Below are positions 8,999-16,871 of a stretch of 64,000 nucleotides of DNA, in pieces. The position numbers and the translations under genes are program-made. The stretch is from JAJEBT01 sp965214975 (GTDB lineage Bacteria; Pseudomonadota; Alphaproteobacteria; MPNO01; UBA830): positions 682,001-746,000 of the forward strand of contig OZ244055.1 in the NCBI GenBank assembly GCA_965214975.1, given 5' to 3'. How positions within the stretch are numbered: the first letter of the stretch is position 1; the number at the start of each line of letters is the position of its first letter. The notes beneath the pieces are model-generated. The model made no database searches. It was not told the DNA's origin and was given only the letters and a program-made list of their open reading frames with translations.

Positions 8999-10285
8999 CT
9001 ACTCGACCGGAAGGTTCAGATCCCGCGCGGTGAGCGCGCCGATCGACCGGCGCAGCTGGTACGTCCCGACGATCTCGTCGCGGCGGGCGCCGAGCAGGCC
9101 GACGTTGGCGTCGAGCAGCTCCTGCTCCGCGTCGAGGACGTCGAGCACGGTGCGCGTCCCCGCCGCCGCCTCCTCCGTCACCCCGGCCAGCGCGATCTCG
9201 CCGGCCGTGACCGCGGCCGCGAAGGCGGAGATCTGGGCGCGGGCCACCTGCAGCCTCTGCCAGGCCGAGGTCGTCGTCTCGAGGGCGGTCTGGAGGGACT
9301 GCCTGGAGTTCTCCCGGGCGCGGGCGTGAAGATGCCCCGCCTGGCGGAGCCGCGAACTGATCGAGCCCGACGTGTAGAGCGGCATCGTCAGCCCGAGCGT
9401 CACCGCGAGGCGTTCGCGGTGGCCGCCGCCCTGGAACTCGTCGTCGTAGCCGTACTCGCCGTTCAGCGTGAGCGTCGGCCAGCGTTCCCGGCGCAGCTGC
9501 ACGGTCCGCTGGCGCGCCGCCTCGGCGAGGGCCCGGTTCCGCGCCACCGCCAGATTGCCCTCGCGCGCCCTCTCCAGCGCGTCGTCGAGCGTCGCGGGGA
9601 TGGCCGCGAGCGGGGTCGGCTGCGTCAGGGCTCCGGCCGGACGGCCGACGGCGTTGACGTAGGCCGCCCGCGCCTCCGCCAGCCGTCCCTCCGCCGAGAT
9701 CCGCTGCGCGCGCGCGCGCGCCAGCCGCGATTCCGCCTGGGAGACGTCGGTGCGCGTGATCTCGCCGACGTCGAAGCGGTCGCGGGCTGCCTCGAGCTGG
9801 CGCTCGATCACCCGCTCGTTGCCGACGTTGAGGTCGAGAACCGCCTGCTCGCGGATGACGTTGGCATAGGCGTTCGCTGCCGCGAAGAGCGTGCTCTGTT
9901 CGGCCGACAGAAGGCCCGCCTCCTCGGCCCGGATGGCGGATCTGGCGATGTCGATCGCCGCGAGGCTGCCGAAGCCCAGCCGCAGCGACTGGCGCACCGC
10001 GACGCTGCCGAGCGCGGCGGCGCGATGGATGCTGGGAGTCTTCCCGCCGCGTTCGGCGTCCTCCCAGTCGTAGGCGTCGACGGACAGGCTGACCTGTGGC
10101 AGCACCGAGGCCAGGGCCTGCTCGACGTCCTCTTCGGCCGCCGCGAACTGCGCCCGCGCGGCTTCCAGCGAGGGGTTGGTCCGGTAGGCCAGAACGAGCG
10201 CCTCTTCGAGCGATGCGGCAGGCGCGCCGGCCGAGGCGGCGGCGCCCCACAGAACGGCCAGCAGGAGGCGGGGCGCGCGTGTCAT
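8999..10285 (-). CDS. tolC: TolC-family outer membrane efflux protein
   Basis: The 428-residue protein has a signal peptide (about residues 1-24, ending in SAGAPAAS), then two repeats of the outer membrane efflux protein fold: long alpha-helical heptads separated by the strand motifs VRQSLRLGFGS and LTMPLYTSGSISS. The NPSLEAARAQ start of the mature part and the GTRTVLDVLDAEQELLDA segment are typical of TolC, the trimeric exit duct of type I secretion and RND or ABC efflux pumps. No pump genes are adjacent. The ATG shares one base with the pcm stop codon (TGATG), so the two are translationally coupled, as in many alphaproteobacteria. Confidence 0.9.
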   Translation of the reverse strand: MTRAPRLLLAVLWGAAASAGAPAASLEEALVLAYRTNPSLEAARAQFAAAEEDVEQALASVLPQVSLSVDAYDWEDAERGGKTPSIHRAAALGSVAVRQSLRLGFGSLAAIDIARSAIRAEEAGLLSAEQSTLFAAANAYANVIREQAVLDLNVGNERVIERQLEAARDRFDVGEITRTDVSQAESRLARARAQRISAEGRLAEARAAYVNAVGRPAGALTQPTPLAAIPATLDDALERAREGNLAVARNRALAEAARQRTVQLRRERWPTLTLNGEYGYDDEFQGGGHRERLAVTLGLTMPLYTSGSISSRLRQAGHLHARARENSRQSLQTALETTTSAWQRLQVARAQISAFAAAVTAGEIALAGVTEEAAAGTRTVLDVLDAEQELLDANVGLLGARRDEIVGTYQLRRSIGALTARDLNLPVE

Positions 10286-10944
10286 CAAAAGACGAACTCC
10301 CTCTTGCGGTCGAACTCGGAAAGGCGCGGCGCGCTGGCGTCGAACACCGGACGTTCCGAGATCCGGCCGCCGGCGCGGGTCATGAGCACGGCCCGGCCCG
10401 GTCCGGCGTCCGGGCGGACGACGGCGCACAGGCGCCCGCCCTCGGCCAGCTGGCCGACAAGCTCGTCGGGCACGCGCTCGACCGCGCCGCCGTCGACGAG
10501 GATGACGTCGTAGGGGGCCTGGCGCGGCCAGCCCTCCGCGAGCGGGCCCTGCTGGAAGACGACGTTGTCCTGATCGGCGCCGTCCGCGGCGCCGACCGCC
10601 AGCGCGAGAAGCGCGGGCGCCGACTCGACGGCCACCACCGCCCGGGCCATCCGTCCGAGCACGGCCGCCGAGTAGCCGGTGCCGCAGCCGATGTCGAGCA
10701 CGACGTCCGATTCGGAGATTCCGGCGGCCTGGGCGAGCAGGGCGAACGTGCGCGGCTCGAGCAGATGGCGGCCGTGCCCGAGAGGAACCTCCTCGTCGAC
10801 ATAGGCGAGATCCCGGCGATCCCCGGGAACGAAGCGCTCCCTCGGGGTCTCGGCCATCGCGGCGAGGAGGCGCTCGTCCGTCACCCGGTTGGTGCGCAGC
10901 TGGCAATCGACCATCGCCCTGCGCTGGACATGCATGTCGGTCAT
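10285..10944 (-). CDS. pcm: Protein-L-isoaspartate O-methyltransferase family protein
   Basis: The 219-residue protein carries the PCMT features: an N-terminal MVDCQLRTNRV segment, PRERFVP, then the SAM-binding motif I DIGCGTGYSAAVL and the post-motif VAVESAP. PCMT repairs isoaspartyl residues in aged proteins. This subfamily, found just before tolC in alphaproteobacteria, differs from E. coli Pcm in its N-terminus and may not repair isoaspartate; the substrate is therefore uncertain. The ATG at 10944 is chosen; another in-frame ATG lies 9 bases further in. The stop codon overlaps the tolC start. Confidence 0.82.
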   Translation of the reverse strand: MTDMHVQRRAMVDCQLRTNRVTDERLLAAMAETPRERFVPGDRRDLAYVDEEVPLGHGRHLLEPRTFALLAQAAGISESDVVLDIGCGTGYSAAVLGRMARAVVAVESAPALLALAVGAADGADQDNVVFQQGPLAEGWPRQAPYDVILVDGGAVERVPDELVGQLAEGGRLCAVVRPDAGPGRAVLMTRAGGRISERPVFDASAPRLSEFDRKREFVF

Positions 10945-11029
10945 CGCCGGTCGCTCTCCGGTCGGCGCGGATGCGTCCTCTATAGCCCGGCGCGGCGGCG
11001 CGTTCAATCGCCCGCGCGGCGCGGCGGGC

Positions 11030-11167
11030 GGGACGATCCCGCGCCGCGGTTCCGGACCGGCTCCGGCCGGTCGGCGGCGCCCCGGAGCCCGCGGACCGCC
11101 GCGACGGCACGGACGGGACCGCCCCGACCCGCCGGGAGAGGCTGCCCGGCCGGCGCGGGACGGTCCT
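11030..11167. mobile_element. MITE-like insertion, 138 bp, upstream of tRNA-Cys
   Basis: The ends are GGGACGATCCCGCGCC (11030-11045) and GGCGCGGGACGGTCCT (11152-11167), inverted repeats matching at 13 of 16 positions and close to those at 3699. A 12-base direct repeat flanks it: GGCGCGGCGGGC at 11018-11029 and GGCGCGGCGGGT at 11168-11179 (11 of 12). The second copy ends exactly one base before the -35 box of the tRNA-Cys promoter. The interior is non-coding and very GC-rich, so chance repeats need to be considered, but their position exactly at the inverted ends argues for insertion. Confidence 0.62.
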
Positions 11168-11179
11168 GGCGCGGCGGGT

Positions 11180-11208
11180 TTGACCGTGCGCCGGTCGCCC
11201 CATATATA
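11180..11208 (+). promoter_or_regulatory. Sigma-70-type promoter of tRNA-Cys
   Basis: TTGACC (11180-11185) and TATATA (11203-11208) are separated by 17 bases, a near-consensus housekeeping promoter. Transcription would start around 11215, some 20 bases before the tRNA 5' end. This is one of the few AT-rich spots in the region. It directly abuts the duplicated target site of the insertion at 11030. Confidence 0.75.
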
Positions 11209-11236
11209 CAGTCCCTGCCGCATGCGGAAGGCTCCC

Positions 11237-11310
11237 GGCCCGGTGGGAGAGAGGCCATCCAGCGGACTGCAAATCCGTTCACGCCGGTTCGAATCCGGCC
11301 CGGGCCTCCA
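11237..11310 (+). tRNA. tRNA-Cys (anticodon GCA)
   Basis: A complete cloverleaf can be folded. The acceptor stem is GGCCCGG (11237-11243) with CCGGGCC (11300-11306), followed by discriminator U and an encoded CCA (11308-11310). The anticodon loop CTGCAAA places GCA at 11269-11271. The T arm is GCCGG-TTCGAAT-CCGGC. The discriminator U is an identity element for cysteine. It lies between the divergent pcm operon and the acyl-CoA synthetase gene. Confidence 0.97.
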
Positions 11311-11316
11311 GCCTCT

Positions 11317-11343
11317 CCGGCCGCGTTCGGAAAGAGCGGCCGG
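11317..11343 (+). terminator. Hairpin after tRNA-Cys
   Basis: CCGGCCGC (11317-11324) pairs with GCGGCCGG (11336-11343) across an 11-base loop, seven bases after the tRNA 3' end. There is no T-tract, so termination efficiency is uncertain. The hairpin ends 22 bases before the next gene's ATG and could also affect its translation. Confidence 0.4.
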
Positions 11344-11365
11344 CCTCCCCGAACCGGAAGACGCC

Positions 11366-13007
11366 ATGACCGATCCCTTCGAAACCGACCTCGACAGGAA
11401 CGCCGCCAACTTCCAGGCGCTGACGCCGCTGAGCTTCATCGAGCGCACGGCGTCGGTCTATCCCGACCGCACGGCGGTGGTCCACGGCGGGACCGCCAGG
11501 AGCTGGGGCGAGACCTACGCCCGCTGCCGCAGGCTCGCGGGCGCGCTCGCGGCGCGCGGAATCGGCAGGGGCGACACGGTCGCGGCGGTGCTTCCCAACG
11601 TGCCGGCCATGATCGAGGCGCATTTCGGCGTGATGATGGCGGGCGCGGTGCTGAACGCCGTCAACGTGCGGCTCGACGCCGAGGCGATCGCCTTCATCCT
11701 CGGCCACGGCGAGGCGAAGGCGCTGCTCACCGACCGCGAGTTCTCCGGCGCGGTGGGACCGGCGCTGGAGCGGACCCGGAGCCGGCCGTTCGTGATCGAC
11801 GTCGACGATCCCGCCTTCGAGGGCGGAGAGTTCCTGGGGGACGCGGAATACGAGGACTTCATCGTCGGCGGGGATCCGGGGTTCGCGTGGGCGTGGCCCG
11901 AGGACGAGTGGCGGGCCTGCTCGCTCAACTACACCTCGGGCACGACCGGCAACCCGAAAGGCGTCGTCTACCATCACCGCGGGGCGTTCCTGAACGCGGT
12001 GGGCAACGCGATGGCGTGGTCGATGCCGCCGCATCCCGTCTATCTGTGGACCCTGCCGATGTTCCACTGCAACGGCTGGTGCTTTCCGTGGACCGTCGCC
12101 GCGCTCGCCGGGGTCAACGTCTGCCTGCGGCGCGTCGAGGCGGGGCCGGTGTTCGATGCCGTGGCGGAGCGCGGCGTGACGCATTTCTGCGGCGCCCCGA
12201 TCGTGCTCAACATGATCGCGAACGCCCCGGAGGAGTCGCGCCGGCCCCTCGAACGCCAGGTCCGGGTCATGACCGCCGGCGCCGCGCCGCCGTCGTCGGT
12301 GATCGAGGCGATGGAGGCCCAGGGTTTCGACGTCACCCACGTCTACGGCCTGACCGAGACCTACGGCCCGTCGGTGGTCAGCGCCTGGCACCCGGAATGG
12401 GATGCGCGGCCGGCCGCCGAGCGGGCGGCGCTGAAGGCGCGCCAGGGCGTGCGCTACAACGTGCTCGAGGCGCTGCGGGTCGCGGACCCCGAAACGCTTG
12501 AGCCGGTTCCGCGGGACGGCCGGACCATGGGCGAGATCCTGTTCCGCGGCAACAACGTCATGAAGGGGTACTTCAGGAATCCCGCGGCCACCGGGGAGGC
12601 CCTTCGCCGGCGGCTGGTTCCATTCCGGCGATCTCGGCGTGTGGCACGGGGACGGCTATGTCGAGGTCAAGGACCGCTCCAAGGACGTCATCATCTCGGG
12701 CGGCGAGAACATCTCGTCGATTGAGGTCGAGGAGATTCTCTACCGGCACCCGAAGGTGCTCGAGGCGGCGGTGGCGGCGCGCCCCGACGCGAGGTGGGGC
12801 GAGAGCCCCTGCGCCTTCGTGACGCTCAAGGACGGGGCGGAAGCCGACGAGGCGGAGATCGTCGCGTTCTGCCGCGACAACATGGCGCGTTTCAAGGCGC
12901 CGCGGACCGTGGTGTTCGGCCCGCTGCCGAAGACCTCGACCGGAAAGATCCAGAAGTTCGTCCTGCGCGAACGGGCGCGGGAACTCGGCGAACGCGGCGA
13001 CGCCTGA
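11366..13007 (+). pseudogene. Acyl-CoA synthetase (AMP-forming), interrupted by a one-base frameshift
   Basis: The reading frame from the ATG at 11366 encodes an AMP-dependent acyl-CoA synthetase of the medium/long-chain type. The ATP-binding P-loop YTSGTTGNPKG is near residue 189 and YGLTETYGP follows. The frame breaks close to 12600: up to there it reads FRNPAATGEA, after which the expected GGWFHSGDLGVW, the KDRSKDVIISGGENIS motif and the lysine motif STGKIQKF continue in the next frame to the stop at 13007. Removing one C from the CCC at 12600-12602 restores a 546-codon gene of normal family length. Either the gene is recently inactivated or this is a sequencing error. The substrate is probably a fatty or aromatic acid. 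Confidence 0.85.
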
Positions 13008-13009
13008 CG

Positions 13010-14317
13010 ATGGCCTCGGGCTGGGAGACGCCGGAACTGCCGTTTCCCGCCCCGTCGCGGGACCACCTCGAAAGCGTTCGCCGGGAGCGGCGGCGGGTCG
13101 CCGTCGAGCGCGCCCGGGCGTCCGCGTTCTTCCGGGGACGCCTCGATCACGTCGACCTCCGGCGCGTCCACGAGCCCGAGGAGTGGGCGAAGCTCCCGAT
13201 CATGACCAAGGACGAGCTGCGCGCGCTTCCGGCGGAGCGGTTCCACGAGGCCTTCTGCATCGGCCGGCGCGAGGACGTCGCCGAGTTCTGGCGTTCCGGC
13301 GGCGCGACGGGGAAGCCGCTGTTCTATCCGCGCAGCCGCGAGGATCTCCGCCTCGCGCGCGAAGGCTTCCGCCGCGCCTGGGAGTGCGTCGGGGCGACGC
13401 CGTCCGACGTCGCGCACGTCTCCTTTCCGCTCGGGATCCATCCGGTGGGGCAGCTCTACTGCCGCACCGCCCAGCAGATGGGGATCGGCGTGAACTGGTG
13501 CGGCGCCGGCAACGCCACCCCGTCGGAAACCCAGATCGAGCTGATCCGCACGCTCCGGCCCACGATCTGGTGCGGCATGGCGAGCTACGGCCTGCAGCTC
13601 GCGCAGACGGCCGAGCGCATGGGCTTCGACCTTGCCGCGGGTCCGGTGCGGCTGGTCCTGACCGCGGCCGAGCCGGTGTCGGCCGCCAAGCGCCGGCGCA
13701 TCGAGACGCTGTGGGGCGCCGAGCTCTACGACCAGTTCGGCTGCACCGAAGGGTCGTTCATGGCGAGCGAGTCGGAGCGGCACGACGGTCTTCACGTCTG
13801 GACCGACATGTTCGACATTGAGGTCGTGGACGACCGCACCGGCGAGCCCGTGGCCGAGGGGGAGACGGGGCTTCTCGTCATGACGCCCTACTGGAACAAC
13901 CTGACGACGCCGTTTCTCCGGTGGGAGACGGGCGACTACGTCACCTTCTCCTCGCGGGGCGCGACCGACGGCGCGCTGTCGGTCTATCCGACGATCCGCC
14001 ACGGCGCGCGCACCGCGGGTTTCTTCAAGGTGCGGGGCGTCAACGTCAACCATGCGGACTTCGAGGACTTCATGCACGGGCGGCTGGAGGTGGCGGATTT
14101 CAGGGTCGAGATCCGCGAGACCGGCGGGCTCGACGCCATGCGCGTCGCCGTCGAGCTCCGCGGCGGCGCGGGGGCCGCCGCCGCCGCCGGGATCGCGGCG
14201 GACGTCCGCCGGGTCTTCGAGGTGACGCCCGAGATCGAGGTGCTCGAGCCGGGCACCCTCGAACGGGATTTCCGGCACCAGATCAAGCAGCAGAGATTCG
14301 TGGACGGCCGCGGCTGA
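13010..14317 (+). CDS. Phenylacetate-CoA-ligase-like adenylating enzyme
   Basis: The 435-residue protein is of the PaaK branch of acyl-adenylating enzymes, which activate aryl or phenylacetic acids to CoA thioesters using ATP. Visible features: the P-loop equivalent FWRSGGATGKPLFYP near residue 92, the YDQFGCTEGSFMA adenine-binding motif, RWETGDYV with the conserved Asp, and a C-terminal QIKQQRF lysine region. The start codon is 2 bases after the upstream synthetase stop, so the two adenylating enzymes form one operon. The substrate cannot be read from the sequence. A gentisate-dioxygenase-like gene on the opposite strand suggests aromatic acid metabolism. Confidence 0.8.
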   Translation: MASGWETPELPFPAPSRDHLESVRRERRRVAVERARASAFFRGRLDHVDLRRVHEPEEWAKLPIMTKDELRALPAERFHEAFCIGRREDVAEFWRSGGATGKPLFYPRSREDLRLAREGFRRAWECVGATPSDVAHVSFPLGIHPVGQLYCRTAQQMGIGVNWCGAGNATPSETQIELIRTLRPTIWCGMASYGLQLAQTAERMGFDLAAGPVRLVLTAAEPVSAAKRRRIETLWGAELYDQFGCTEGSFMASESERHDGLHVWTDMFDIEVVDDRTGEPVAEGETGLLVMTPYWNNLTTPFLRWETGDYVTFSSRGATDGALSVYPTIRHGARTAGFFKVRGVNVNHADFEDFMHGRLEVADFRVEIRETGGLDAMRVAVELRGGAGAAAAAGIAADVRRVFEVTPEIEVLEPGTLERDFRHQIKQQRFVDGRG

Positions 14318-14332
14318 ACGCCGGCCCGGAGC

Positions 14333-15307
14333 TCAGGCCAGATCCTCGAACCGGTAGTATCGGCCGAAGCGCATCAGGAACTCGTCGGTCATGGAGAACA
14401 GCGCCGAATCCTCCTCGGCGCGGTGCTCGATCCGGTTCCAGATCGGGGCGACGAACACGTCGCCCCGCGACCAGGCGATCGTTCGTTCCCCGATCCGCGA
14501 GACGCCCGATCCCGCCGTGGGGCTGTAGACGGTGTTCGCGGCATGGCGGAACGGCCGCGTGGACCGGCCGGATTCGAGGCGCTCGACGTGGATCCCGATG
14601 GTGGGCATCTCCCCGGCCTCGAGTCGCACCCGCGGCCCGTGATGGCCCTCCGGATCCGGATCCGCCGCGTCGAGCCGCCTCTGTATCGTTTCCCGGGCGA
14701 ACCGGTAGGGCGAGTCGGGCGTCACCCGCTCGATCTCGGCGAATCCGTCCGGATGGTCCTCGAAGAACATCGGCTCGAGGAGATGGGTGAGCGGCACGTC
14801 GAGGCCGTCGAGCCAGTAGGCCGGGCGGTCCCCGTCATGTCCGTGCCCGTGCCAGCACCAGCCCGGCGTGAGCACGATGTCGCCGGTCTCCATCGGATGC
14901 TTCTCGCCGTTGACGACCGAATAGGAGCCTTCGCTGTCGATGATCACGCGCAGCGCGTGCGGGGCGTGCCGATGGGTTCTCGCCTGCTCGCCGGGCAGGA
15001 TCATCTGGTAGGCGTTGACCAGGGTTCTGGCGGTGGCGATGTCGTTGCCCTCGACGGGGTTGCGGAGGATCAGGTTCCGGCGTTCCGCGAGTTCGGTGCC
15101 GATCAGGCGGCCCGCGGCGTCGAGCGCGGCCTTGCACTCGTCGTACTTCCAGTGCATCGGCCGGAACGCGGTGTCCGGCCCGGGGTGCAGGATCGGCTGG
15201 TCCCGGTCGATCCATCCGGGCGTCATGTCGAGGGGGCCGAGCGCCGCGTAGAGCGCCCCGAGGGTGCCGGCGTCGCGCAGGGCGTCGGTTCCGGCGGATT
15301 CCGTCAT
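14333..15307 (-). CDS. Gentisate 1,2-dioxygenase-like bicupin
   Basis: The 324-residue protein has two cupin domains. The first contains HRHAPHALRVIIDSEG and GDIVLTPGWCWHGHGHDGD followed by WLDGLDVPL, which is the pattern of gentisate 1,2-dioxygenase and 1-hydroxy-2-naphthoate dioxygenase (Fe2+-dependent ring cleavage). The second has RHAANTVYSPTAGSG and WSRGDVFVAPIWNRIEH. The metal histidines of the first cupin are present. No maleylpyruvate isomerase or fumarylpyruvate hydrolase gene is nearby, so gentisate as substrate is not proven; salicylate or hydroxynaphthoate cleavage is possible. It converges with the PaaK-like gene and diverges from the TenA-like gene. Confidence 0.8.
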   Translation of the reverse strand: MTESAGTDALRDAGTLGALYAALGPLDMTPGWIDRDQPILHPGPDTAFRPMHWKYDECKAALDAAGRLIGTELAERRNLILRNPVEGNDIATARTLVNAYQMILPGEQARTHRHAPHALRVIIDSEGSYSVVNGEKHPMETGDIVLTPGWCWHGHGHDGDRPAYWLDGLDVPLTHLLEPMFFEDHPDGFAEIERVTPDSPYRFARETIQRRLDAADPDPEGHHGPRVRLEAGEMPTIGIHVERLESGRSTRPFRHAANTVYSPTAGSGVSRIGERTIAWSRGDVFVAPIWNRIEHRAEEDSALFSMTDEFLMRFGRYYRFEDLA

Positions 15308-15428
15308 GATGCGCTCCTTGCGCCCGGGAGCCGGCGGAACGCGGATCCGGTGCGTTTGCCGAACCCCCGACGAATGTCCGATAATAGCCTCCCGCGGAGG
15401 CGGGGCAAGCAGCAAGGAGGGCGAAGGC

Positions 15429-16154
15429 GTGGCGGAGGCACGGGACCGCCGGGAATTCCTGGCCGAGATGGAGAGCCGTTTCGAGGGCCGCCGGCACTCG
15501 GACCGCGACATCGTCCGCATGATCGCCGACGGCACGGCGTCGCGCGACCAGGTCGGCTATCTCGCGGTGCTGTTCTACCACTTCACCAAATGGACGCCGC
15601 AGGTGGTCTCGACGATCCACTCGCGCTGCGACGACCGCGCCGTCCGGCGGCGCATCATGGACACCCTCATCGACGAGGACACGGAACTGCGCTGCGGGTC
15701 GGCCGGCCACGACGTGCTGGCGATGCGGTTCGCCACGCGGTTCTCCGGACTCTCCGAGGTCGAGGTCGAGAGCCATCCGGTGCCCCGGGCGGTCCGCGAC
15801 ATGACGGCCTACCGCTTCAAGGTGGCGCGGGAGATGCCGGTCACGGTCGCGCTCGGCAACTCGGGCGTGGCGTCGGAAAGCCATGCGCCGGAGATGTGCC
15901 GGATGATCTCCGAAGGGCTCCGCGACCACTACGGCGTGAGCGACGAGGACCAGGAGAGCTGGATCGTCCACATCGAGGGAGACGAGGAGCATGCGGAGAC
16001 GGCGCTGGCGACGGTTCTGGAAACCTGCACGACGCGCGATCTGCAGGACCGGATGCTCTGGTGCATCGACAGCTATCTCGACCACTGGGGGAATTTCTGG
16101 AACGAGTGCCTGACCGGCGCTCTCGCGCGCGGGGCGGAGCCGGCCGGAGCCTGA
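15429..16154 (+). CDS. TenA/PqqC-like iron-dependent oxidase family protein
   Basis: The 241-residue, all-helical protein resembles the haem-oxygenase-like fold proteins TenA, PqqC and CADD. Potential metal ligands occur in the usual helices: Glu in DEDTELRCGSAGH, His in VESHP, Glu-His in ESHAPEM, and EGDEEHAET near the C-terminus. Members oxidise small ring compounds or release thiamin pyrimidine; the substrate here is unknown. A strong Shine-Dalgarno sequence AAGGAGG (15414-15420) eight bases before the GTG at 15429 decides the start; the open frame upstream is not needed. It is divergent from the dioxygenase-like gene with a 121-base shared promoter region, which suggests joint control. 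Confidence 0.68.
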   Translation: MAEARDRREFLAEMESRFEGRRHSDRDIVRMIADGTASRDQVGYLAVLFYHFTKWTPQVVSTIHSRCDDRAVRRRIMDTLIDEDTELRCGSAGHDVLAMRFATRFSGLSEVEVESHPVPRAVRDMTAYRFKVAREMPVTVALGNSGVASESHAPEMCRMISEGLRDHYGVSDEDQESWIVHIEGDEEHAETALATVLETCTTRDLQDRMLWCIDSYLDHWGNFWNECLTGALARGAEPAGA

Positions 16155-16183
16155 TCCTCCGGGCCGCGTCGCGACCGGAACCG

Positions 16184-16402
16184 GACTCTCCCGCCTTCCC
16201 GGCCGCGGACCGTTCGGGCGGTTGCGGGTGCTGCCGTTGATGCGCGGCAACCCGTGGGGCACGCCTCCGGGGAGGGTCCGTCGCCCGCTTGGCGGCCTGT
16301 GCCGCCCTCCCTGGCCGAATCGTCGGCGAAAATGCGCACCGGGACGCAACCGGCTTCGTCGGGAACCCGAATCGCCGGCGGAACCGGGCGCGGGATCGTC
16401 CT
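16184..16402. mobile_element. Decayed MITE-like insertion, about 219 bp, upstream of tRNA-Asn
   Basis: The right end GGCGCGGGATCGTCCT (16387-16402) matches the ends at 3699 and 11030 in inverted orientation. The left end near 16183 (GGACTCTCCCGCC) keeps only part of the motif. Flanking 12-base direct repeats are CGACCGGAACCG (16172-16183) and GGACCGGAATCG (16403-16414), matching at 10 of 12. About 120 bases of the interior (16283-16402) are similar, by eye near 78%, to 42353-42482 in reverse orientation. It fills the space between the TenA-like gene and tRNA-Asn. The left boundary is uncertain by a few bases. Confidence 0.5.
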
Positions 16403-16420
16403 GGACCGGAATCGCGAGGT

Positions 16421-16450
16421 CTGGAAAACCGGGGTTCCGGATGCTATACA
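16421..16450 (+). promoter_or_regulatory. Putative promoter of tRNA-Asn
   Basis: TATACA (16445-16450) lies 18 bases before the tRNA 5' end, with a weak -35 CTGGAA at 16421-16426 (spacing 18). The -10 box is good, the -35 poor. The duplicated target of the adjacent insertion ends six bases before this -35. Confidence 0.45.
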
Positions 16451-16468
16451 CCGCGCTCGCCAACCTGA

Positions 16469-16544
16469 TCCTCGGTAGCTCAGTTGGTAGAGCAAGTGGC
16501 TGTTAACCACTGTGTCGGGGGTTCGAGTCCCTCCCGAGGAGCCA
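16469..16544 (+). tRNA. tRNA-Asn (anticodon GTT)
   Basis: The acceptor TCCTCGG (16469-16475) pairs with CCGAGGA (16534-16540), followed by discriminator G and encoded CCA. The D loop has AGCTCAGTTGGTAGAGC. The anticodon stem-loop around CTGTTAA gives GTT at 16502-16504. The T loop is TTCGAGT. All arms are intact. Confidence 0.98.
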
Positions 16545-16550
16545 GATTCC

Positions 16551-16577
16551 CCAGCCCCGCCCATGCGGCGGGGCTGG
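16551..16577 (+). terminator. Strong hairpin after tRNA-Asn
   Basis: CCAGCCCCGCC (16551-16561) and GGCGGGGCTGG (16567-16577) form a perfect 11-bp stem with a five-base loop, starting six bases after the tRNA CCA. No T-run follows, as is common in high-GC genomes, so it is a likely but not classical terminator. Confidence 0.55.
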
Positions 16578-16742
16578 CCGTTCAAGCGGGAACGCTCGGG
16601 AATCCGTCGGCGTTCACGGGAGCGGGGCGCGTTCCGGTTCGCCTGGCGGACAGGCCGTTCCGGCTCTTTCCGGACCGGAACGCCTCTTCCCTGCCGCGGG
16701 GAGACCCGATCCTCGCCCCGCAGCCGCGAAGCGGACTCCCCG

Positions 16743-16774
16743 CCATTTGGAACGGCGCCCATTTGGAACGGTGC
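16743..16774. repeat. Two tandem 16-bp repeats upstream of a small gene
   Basis: CCATTTGGAACGGCGC (16743-16758) is followed directly by CCATTTGGAACGGTGC (16759-16774), with one difference. They lie about 100 bases before the ATG at 16872, in the 327-base space after tRNA-Asn that otherwise holds no gene. The arrangement would suit a regulator-binding site, but nothing else supports that. Confidence 0.6.
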
Positions 16775-16871
16775 AGGGCCTCTTTCGCCGTTTTCGGGGC
16801 TTGTCCCCCGGCGCCGGACGGCCTGCAGCCGGCGATGGACTGCGACCGGCCCGTCGCTGTATCTTGGCGCC

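Noticed and set aside
8999..11272. Long fused frame suggesting a protein upstream of TolC
   Set aside because: TolC begins with its own signal peptide at 10285 and the upstream part is pcm read out of frame.
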